A DNA stretch of 9,546 nucleotides from a bacterium (GTDB lineage: Bacteria; Patescibacteriota; Minisyncoccia; Phycocordibacterales; Phycocordibacteraceae), in NCBI GenBank assembly GCA_021781865.1, contig JAJXVZ010000021.1:1-9546 (forward strand), written 5' to 3'. Under the pieces are notes generated by a model. That model was given only the letters and a program-made list of their open reading frames with translations, was not told the origin of the DNA and did no database searches. Positions within the stretch are counted from its first letter, which is position 1. Every line of letters begins with the position of its first letter. A program made the translations under genes and the position numbers. Shown piece by piece: positions 4,810 to 9,546 of the stretch.

Positions 4810-6159
4810 TTATTTCTTCTCGTCCTCGAGCATATCAATAGCTTTTTTTATGCGCGTAATTGTCTCTTTAGGCCCAAGAATTGAGATAAGAGTGAACGGG
4901 TCTGGAGAACGTTCTTTCCCCGAGAGACTATAGCGTAAGGGCCAAAGCATTGCTCCCCTGCCGCCTTTTCTTTTTGTTTCCGCGATTGTAGCGAGCGGCA
5001 TGAGGACATCTTTTACTGTTTCGGCGGAGATATTTTCGGGAAGAGATTTTATAGGGTCAAGAAGTTCCTCGAGAGCAGCTTTTGTTGTTCCTGGATGATC
5101 ACTAGGTTCTTTTGCAATAAGTAGGTTCATGTCAAGAACTGGCTCAATAAAAAGACAGGAAAGTTCACCAGAGACCAGTTCACGAGCTTCATTGAACGTA
5201 TGAGCGCGTTCTTTAAGAAGAAAAGTGGCTTTCTGAAGTCTCACAGTATCAGTGGCGCTGGAATATCGAGCATCTATGTATTTAATAAAATCAGCATCAG
5301 AAAGTTTGCGCATCCAGTGCTGATTTACCGAAAGAAGTTTCACCTCGTCAAAAATTGCAGCGCCCTTATGTACACGCGTGAGGTCAAAGGAATCGATAAG
5401 CGTATCTCGATCAAGGTATTCGCGCTCATCACCAGGGTTCCATCCAAGGAAGGCGAGATAATTCAGCATCGCCTCAGGCAACACCCCCAGATCGCGATAC
5501 TCCGTAATTGCTTTGGCGCCCTTACGTTTTGAAAGTTTTGTACGGTCATTGCCGAGAATGAGCGGTAGGTGCGCATAAGTAGGTGATGTGAAGCCAAGCG
5601 CGCGCTGGATGAGTATTTGCCGCGGAGTATTCGAGATATGGTCTTCACCACGGATAACATGTGTAATATTTTCGTCCATATCATCAACCACGACGGCAAA
5701 ATGGAAGACGGGCTCGTCAATGGAGCGTGCGATAACGAAATCGCCAAGGTCGCTCACGTCCATCGTAATTTTTCCATGAATGACGTCGGTGAAGGAAACA
5801 GTGCCCCTGGGATTTCTGAAACGTATGACCTCTTCCCTATCGCCTTGATTTTCCGGCGTCTCTTTGGAGATATACGCGGCGTCTGCAGCAATAAGCTTCT
5901 CAAGAAGTTCACGATGTCGTGCCCGGTGTTCACTTTGGCGGTATTGATTATCCGTTTTAAGATCGAGCCAGGTGAGTGCCTCGATAATATTTGCTTCGAA
6001 TTCGGGTTTTGAACGTGCGATATCGGTATCCTCTATACGCAGGATGAATGAACCGCCAGAGTGTTTTGCGAAAAGGTAGGCAAATACGGCTGTTCTATAG
6101 TTTCCAGCATGCAGAAGGCCAGTCGGCGACGGCGCAAAACGAGTAACCACATTACTCAT
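4810..6159 (-). CDS. gltX: Glutamyl-tRNA synthetase (GluRS), short form without zinc-finger cysteines
   Basis: A 449-residue class I aminoacyl-tRNA synthetase that charges tRNA-Glu. The N-terminus VTRFAPSPTGLLHAGN carries the HIGH-equivalent HAGN (17-20). Other landmarks are ILRIEDTD (39-46), the IRGEDHISNTPRQ block (169-181) and the KMSKS-equivalent KLSKR (208-212). The C-terminal half (about 300-449) is the helical anticodon-binding region. After AAYISKE (about 95-100), where many GluRS have a Cys-rich zinc-binding insert of about 20-30 residues, this protein has only TPENQGDREE before VIRFR and no zinc-ligand cysteines, which is a CPR-like form. Whether it also charges tRNA-Gln (with GatCAB) cannot be told. 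It starts inside the murG stop (ATGA, 4-base overlap), so translation is probably coupled to the wall operon. It has no Shine-Dalgarno of its own. Confidence 0.95.
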   Translation of the reverse strand: MSNVVTRFAPSPTGLLHAGNYRTAVFAYLFAKHSGGSFILRIEDTDIARSKPEFEANIIEALTWLDLKTDNQYRQSEHRARHRELLEKLIAADAAYISKETPENQGDREEVIRFRNPRGTVSFTDVIHGKITMDVSDLGDFVIARSIDEPVFHFAVVVDDMDENITHVIRGEDHISNTPRQILIQRALGFTSPTYAHLPLILGNDRTKLSKRKGAKAITEYRDLGVLPEAMLNYLAFLGWNPGDEREYLDRDTLIDSFDLTRVHKGAAIFDEVKLLSVNQHWMRKLSDADFIKYIDARYSSATDTVRLQKATFLLKERAHTFNEARELVSGELSCLFIEPVLDMNLLIAKEPSDHPGTTKAALEELLDPIKSLPENISAETVKDVLMPLATIAETKRKGGRGAMLWPLRYSLSGKERSPDPFTLISILGPKETITRIKKAIDMLEDEKK

Positions 6160-7295
6160 GGTTCATGCGAAAGCGCGACCCCGAGTATCTCACTGGCAAG
6201 TGTACGCGCAGCATTTATGTCTGCAAATCCGGAGGCTCCGAGCGCCATGCGCTTGCTAAGCTCCGGGTCATTGATGATACGGCGTATTTCCGAAACTAAA
6301 AGATGTGACGTAAGATTTTCATCCTCGATAACAATAGCGGCACCTGTTTCGGCGTAGGTATAAGCGTTTGTGCGTTGGTCATGACTTACTGACTCAGAGA
6401 TAGGTATGATGATGGCTGGTCTTTCCCAGAGGCTAATTTCGGTAATAGAATTTGCTCCTGCGCGTGAGACTATAAGATCTGCAACGCCCGCTGCACGTTG
6501 TAATGACACTTCGGAAAGGTAATCAACCGGATGGTAACGAGAAGCGTGTGATTCTTTTGTGAGTTCGACCCGTGCGACCGCCTCAACGTTCTTGATATTC
6601 GCCTGCCCTGTTTGATGTATGATATTAGCAAAAGAGACAAGATCAGGAAGTGCAGATAGCACAGTTTCGTTTATCCTTGCTGCGCCCTGGGAACCGCCAA
6701 GGATGAGAATTGTCGGTACTCGTGGTTCAAGGTTGAGATATTGGCGTGCTCCCTCGGTTTCGACACGGGTGAGTGCCTTACGGATTGGAATGCCGGTACG
6801 CGCTATTTTTGAGCGCACCTTTTCAGGGAAGAATTTTTCTGCGCTCTCGAAGGAGATGGCGATCTTTGTCGCAAATTTCGCGGCAAACAGATTCGCACGT
6901 CCAGGCTTTGCGTCCGACTCATGAATAATAATGGGGATACGCAAGATGCGTGCGGCAAGCACAGTTGGCACACTGCCATAGCCTCCCTTACTTACTACCA
7001 CATCCGGGTAAAGTCGGAAAAGTATTATGAGCGCGGATAGTGTTCCGGCGAGAGTGAGAAAAAAATCAGTAAAGTTCTTAATCGAGGCGTAGCGGCGTAT
7101 TTTTCCTGCCGGTATGCGGATATAGATTATGCCATTTTCAAAAAGTGCTTTTTGGTCGAATGGATTCGGCGCGAGGTAATAAAGTTTTGGTGCAATAAGA
7201 CGTTTTTCGCGAACCAAATCACTCATTGCTTCAGCGATGGCAATAATCGGATAAAAATGTCCCCCACTCCCCGCACTGGTAAACACGATCTTCAT
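6156..7295 (-). CDS. murG: UDP-N-acetylglucosamine:undecaprenyl-PP-MurNAc-pentapeptide GlcNAc transferase
   Basis: A 379-residue GT28 glycosyltransferase that adds GlcNAc to lipid I, making lipid II at the inner face of the membrane. The N-domain has the glycine-rich loop SAGSGGHFYP (7-16), SKGGYGSVP (102-110) and HESDAKPGRAN (125-135; most bacteria have HEQNA-x-G-x-N here). A hydrophobic patch of about 77-95 likely contacts the membrane. The C-domain has the UDP-GlcNAc site: GGSQGAARIN (200-209), HQTG (227-230), SRAGANSITE (277-286) and the late H-x-Q..N residues (H305, Q307, N310). All key motifs are present and the length is normal. It lies 24 nt after ftsW and overlaps gltX by 4 bases. 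A near-consensus -10 (TATACT) 8 nt before the ATG suggests an extra internal, possibly leaderless transcript. Confidence 0.96.
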   Translation of the reverse strand: MKIVFTSAGSGGHFYPIIAIAEAMSDLVREKRLIAPKLYYLAPNPFDQKALFENGIIYIRIPAGKIRRYASIKNFTDFFLTLAGTLSALIILFRLYPDVVVSKGGYGSVPTVLAARILRIPIIIHESDAKPGRANLFAAKFATKIAISFESAEKFFPEKVRSKIARTGIPIRKALTRVETEGARQYLNLEPRVPTILILGGSQGAARINETVLSALPDLVSFANIIHQTGQANIKNVEAVARVELTKESHASRYHPVDYLSEVSLQRAAGVADLIVSRAGANSITEISLWERPAIIIPISESVSHDQRTNAYTYAETGAAIVIEDENLTSHLLVSEIRRIINDPELSKRMALGASGFADINAARTLASEILGVALSHEP

Positions 7296-7303
7296 ATACG
7301 CAT

Positions 7304-7309
7304 AGTATA
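7304..7309 (-). promoter_or_regulatory. Internal -10 box for murG inside the wall operon
   Basis: On the minus strand, TATACT (5 of 6 matches to TATAAT) lies 8 nt before the murG ATG in the 24-nt ftsW-murG gap. No -35 is evident (CCGCAC at 17 nt). If active, it would give a leaderless murG-gltX message. Confidence 0.4.
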
Positions 7310-7319
7310 CCGTGTTTCC

Positions 7320-8417
7320 CTACGTCGTGCGGTTTGCCGCGATATTGAGGATAAAGCCACACATAAAAAGGACGGCAACGAGCGCAGTTCCCCCTTGGGA
7401 AACGAATGGTAGAGGAAGACCAGTTAACGGAATGATGCCAAGCATTGCGCCAATATTGATAAACGCTTGCAGCATGATAATAGAGGAAAATCCAAGTGCG
7501 ACAAGTCCTCCAAAAAGGTCATGCGAATTCCCTGCAATCACGATGCCACGTGCCGAGAGTGCAACGAAAAGTACGAGAAGAATCGTAGCGCCTAAAAAGC
7601 CGGTTTCTTCGGCGAAAACGGCGAAAACAGAATCACCGTCAGGTTCAGGCAAATAGTTAAATTTCTCGGCACCTTGGCCAAACCCCTCGCCAAGAAGGCC
7701 GCCCGAACCAACCGCAATTAAGGATTGCTGTATTTGATAGCCACTGCTCAAAGAATTTGCTGACGGATCAATGAATGTTTTGATTCGCTGAAGCACATAC
7801 GGCCGCACAAGAATAACGGCGCCAAGCACACAAATAGCGAAGAGTGTAAGGATTCCAAAATCACGCAAGGGCGCTCCCGCTGCGAAATACATTATCGCAG
7901 ATGTCGTGATGATGAGAATTGTTGTCGATGTATTCGGCTGTGCAAGCAAAAGGAACGTTGGTATGCCAAGGATAGCGATGAACGGCAACAATCCTTCCCG
8001 TACGTTCGCGAGTTGCCGTGCGCGCGGCGCGAGCCACCAGGCGAGCGCCAAGACGAGACCGATCTTTAGGAATTCCGCCGGCTGCACAGTTGTGAAGCGG
8101 AGGTTTATCCAGCGCGTTGCCCCGCCCGCATGAAATCCTATTCCCGGCACGAAAACGAGCGCGGAAAAGAGTACAGTCAAAATATACAAGATTGGCGTAC
8201 GGCGCTTTATCCACGCAAGTGAAACAGCGCGTGCGAGTATAAATGCCAAAATTCCAAACCCTAATCCGAAACCTGCCTGCAAGAGAATAGTTCGGGAGAC
8301 TGAACTATTTGCACGCGCAAGAAGACCAAGTGACGCTGAAGAGAAAATCGCGAAACCAGCAAGCGAGATGAGAAGCACAAGCATAACGAACACGCGGTCG
8401 CCAGAGATAAATCTCAT
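7320..8417 (-). CDS. ftsW: Lipid II glycan polymerase of the FtsW/RodA (SEDS) family, probably FtsW
   Basis: A 365-residue polytopic membrane protein with about ten hydrophobic helices, the SEDS layout. Family marks are GGATRWINLRFTTVQPAEFLK (98-118, matching the R-W...QPSE-x-x-K block), AQPNTSTT (159-166, usually QPDLGT), the loop GSGGLLGEGFGQG (237-249), and YLPEPDGDSVFAVFAEETG (255-273) with the essential Asp of this loop as D262. Last comes GLPLPFVSQGGTAL (333-346). SEDS proteins polymerise lipid II together with a class B PBP. The choice of FtsW over RodA rests on its place between mraY and murG. I set the start at the ATG at 8417, 2 nt after the mraY stop; an in-frame ATG at 8477 adds 20 non-hydrophobic residues inside mraY and is less likely. 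Confidence 0.93.
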   Translation of the reverse strand: MRFISGDRVFVMLVLLISLAGFAIFSSASLGLLARANSSVSRTILLQAGFGLGFGILAFILARAVSLAWIKRRTPILYILTVLFSALVFVPGIGFHAGGATRWINLRFTTVQPAEFLKIGLVLALAWWLAPRARQLANVREGLLPFIAILGIPTFLLLAQPNTSTTILIITTSAIMYFAAGAPLRDFGILTLFAICVLGAVILVRPYVLQRIKTFIDPSANSLSSGYQIQQSLIAVGSGGLLGEGFGQGAEKFNYLPEPDGDSVFAVFAEETGFLGATILLVLFVALSARGIVIAGNSHDLFGGLVALGFSSIIMLQAFINIGAMLGIIPLTGLPLPFVSQGGTALVAVLFMCGFILNIAANRTT

Positions 8418-8419
8418 AT

Positions 8420-9496
8420 TTACTTCAGAAGCGCTATGGTCATACCGACAATAGCGCAGATGATAGAGATGATCCAATATCGCATCGTGACTTTATATGC
8501 TGGCCAACCGATAGCCTCAAGGTGATGATGCAGAGGCGCTATACGAAATACTTTTTTACCGTAAAGTTTTTTCGAAGTCACTTGAATAATGTTCGATAGG
8601 ACGGTAATGACAAGTGGAAATGCGATAATGGGTAACGCGGCAACACCGTAGCCGTTCCCCGGAGTGTCGGTCATAAAGGCGATGACAGCGAGCGTCATAG
8701 TAAGACCCATCGTTCCGGTTTCAGTCATCCAAAAACGTGCTGGCGGTATGTTGAACCAGAGGAAAGCGAGTATCGCGCCCGTGAGTGTACCGGAAAAGGC
8801 CGCAAGATCTATTTGGTGTTGAAAATATGCGATGCCCGCATATGCCATGAATGTAGTACTGAACACTCCGCCGGCGAGACCGTCAATACCATCAATGACT
8901 CCTCCCGCGTAAAGACTGAGCGTAACGAGAACAAAAAGCGGAATTATAAATACACCGAGTGTCAAGGTACCATCCCCTGGTATGCCGATTGCCGTAACAC
9001 CTAATTTTGCATAGAACCACCAGCCGATAAAGAGCGAAATCAACGTAACAAAGAGAAGTCGGGTTCGTAACCGTACTCCCCGTTCTCCGGAAGGTTGGAC
9101 ATCAAACAGATCATTGAAGAAGCCCATTAGCGACCCGGAGAGTAGGGCGAAGAGCGGAATCCATGTCTGGCTACGGCTTAAGAAATCAAGTTTTTCGATC
9201 AGCGGAGTACGGACGAATTGCGCAAGTATCCAAAGTCCGACAGTAACAAACGTGACGCTTACCCAAATGAGGATACCGCCCATACGCGGAGTTTTCGTTT
9301 CAGTACCTGCATGGACAGTCGTACGCAGTTTCTCGAATTCGACAGCAGGTTTACCATCGAGTGCTGTTTTCCCGGCAACTTTTTTCCATACGTGATACTT
9401 GAACAGGTAATGAACCAATAGTGGAGCAAAGAAAATTCCAACCGCAAATGAAGCCGTTGCAGGGACAAAGACCTTTATAATGTTTAAGGCAATCAT
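8420..9496 (-). CDS. mraY: Phospho-N-acetylmuramoyl-pentapeptide transferase with variant active-site residues
   Basis: A 358-residue (normal length) integral membrane enzyme that moves phospho-MurNAc-pentapeptide from UDP to undecaprenyl phosphate, making lipid I. About ten hydrophobic segments are visible. Motifs are KTPRMGG (68-74), MGFFNDLFDV (124-133), GGVIDGIDGLAGG (198-210), FNIPPARFWMTETGTMG (248-264) and APLHHHLEAIGW (320-331, the conserved HHH). Two acidic positions differ from well-studied enzymes: the usual GF-x-DDY pair reads N128-D129, and the usual FMGDTGS Asp reads E259 in WMTETGT. Both are plain codons (AAT, GAA), and the rest of the protein is intact, so I take this as a lineage variant rather than decay. 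The start at 9496 fits the hydrophobic N-terminus (MIALNIIKVF) and overlaps the upstream gene's TGA by 4 bases. No Shine-Dalgarno. Confidence 0.94.
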   Translation of the reverse strand: MIALNIIKVFVPATASFAVGIFFAPLLVHYLFKYHVWKKVAGKTALDGKPAVEFEKLRTTVHAGTETKTPRMGGILIWVSVTFVTVGLWILAQFVRTPLIEKLDFLSRSQTWIPLFALLSGSLMGFFNDLFDVQPSGERGVRLRTRLLFVTLISLFIGWWFYAKLGVTAIGIPGDGTLTLGVFIIPLFVLVTLSLYAGGVIDGIDGLAGGVFSTTFMAYAGIAYFQHQIDLAAFSGTLTGAILAFLWFNIPPARFWMTETGTMGLTMTLAVIAFMTDTPGNGYGVAALPIIAFPLVITVLSNIIQVTSKKLYGKKVFRIAPLHHHLEAIGWPAYKVTMRYWIISIICAIVGMTIALLK

Positions 9497-9546
9497 AAGG
9501 ACGGCATACCCGCGAAGTGTGCGAGAGTTGCATCGACGAGCGCCAT
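9493..9546 (-). CDS. C-terminal end of an unidentified upstream gene, runs off the window
   Basis: Only 17 codons are in view on the minus strand, ending LVDATLAHFAGMPSL and then TGA. The TGA overlaps the mraY start as ATGA, the same arrangement as murG-gltX, which is why I read this frame as coding. In related clusters a Mur ligase (MurE or MurF) or a class B PBP (FtsI) often stands here, but the tail is too short to decide. The frame in register with mraY is also open to the edge; the typical mraY start makes that less likely. Confidence 0.4.
   Translation of the reverse strand: MALVDATLAHFAGMPSL

Noticed and set aside
5200..6012. Plus-strand open frames across gltX, one of 131 residues
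   Set aside because: They are antisense shadows of a well-supported gltX; the translations show no domain pattern.
7861..8214. Second minus-strand frame of 117 codons inside ftsW
   Set aside because: It is out of register with ftsW and gives a composition of a shifted frame (Arg/Ala rich) without motifs, while the ftsW frame contains all SEDS signatures.
8418..8477. Twenty-residue N-terminal extension of ftsW beginning inside mraY
   Set aside because: The extra residues (MDHLYHLRYCRYDH...) are unlike SEDS N-termini; the ATG at 8417 comes 2 nt after the mraY stop and starts the usual pattern.
1..9546. A defence system, CRISPR array, phage or transposon
   Set aside because: There are no direct repeats with spacers, integrase, transposase, nuclease or toxin-antitoxin pair. 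All large genes are housekeeping, and the rest are single small genes.

Overview
The window looks like a chromosomal segment of a Patescibacteria (Candidate Phyla Radiation) bacterium, most likely a Parcubacteria/Kaiserbacteria-type lineage. This placement is by resemblance only: a short glutamyl-tRNA synthetase whose zinc-finger region is collapsed, a MraY with unusual active-site residues, a small hydrophobic protein of a kind I associate with this radiation, short intergenic gaps and almost no Shine-Dalgarno sequences. Real genes end in TGA (the NlpC/P60-like gene and murG), so the code is standard bacterial, not the TGA=Gly code of Gracilibacteria/SR1. No phage, transposon, CRISPR, tRNA or rRNA is visible.

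Layout, left to right. 1-145 (-): N-terminus of a CorA-type divalent-cation channel, divergent from an S41 C-terminal processing peptidase (214-1473, +). Then rplI (L9) and a cytosolic NlpC/P60-like protein of unknown role, both +, ending in a 12-bp hairpin shared with the convergent rpmA (L27, -). A divergent spacer of about 120 bp separates rpmA from a LOG-family nucleotide-binding protein (2875-3648, +). It is followed by an exported, cysteine-rich surface protein whose frame is broken by one base near position 3900. A 164-bp palindrome-rich spacer (4385-4548) follows, then a 62-residue membrane protein (-).

The right half (4810-9546, -) is a division and cell wall (dcw)-type operon read right to left: the end of an unidentified upstream gene, mraY, ftsW, murG, gltX. 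MraY makes lipid I, MurG converts it to lipid II, and FtsW polymerises lipid II into glycan at the septum, so these three are consecutive steps of one pathway. gltX is attached by a 4-base overlap with murG. The upstream gene overlaps mraY the same way.

The most interesting cross-cutting observation is in the control regions. Four genes (corA-like, the S41 peptidase, LOG and murG) have a -10 element 6-9 nt before the ATG and no Shine-Dalgarno, which is the geometry of leaderless mRNAs. Two of them share the identical nonamer TGATACACT. I see no clear novel defence or mobile system; other points of interest are the MraY substitutions, the frameshifted surface protein and the palindrome cluster.
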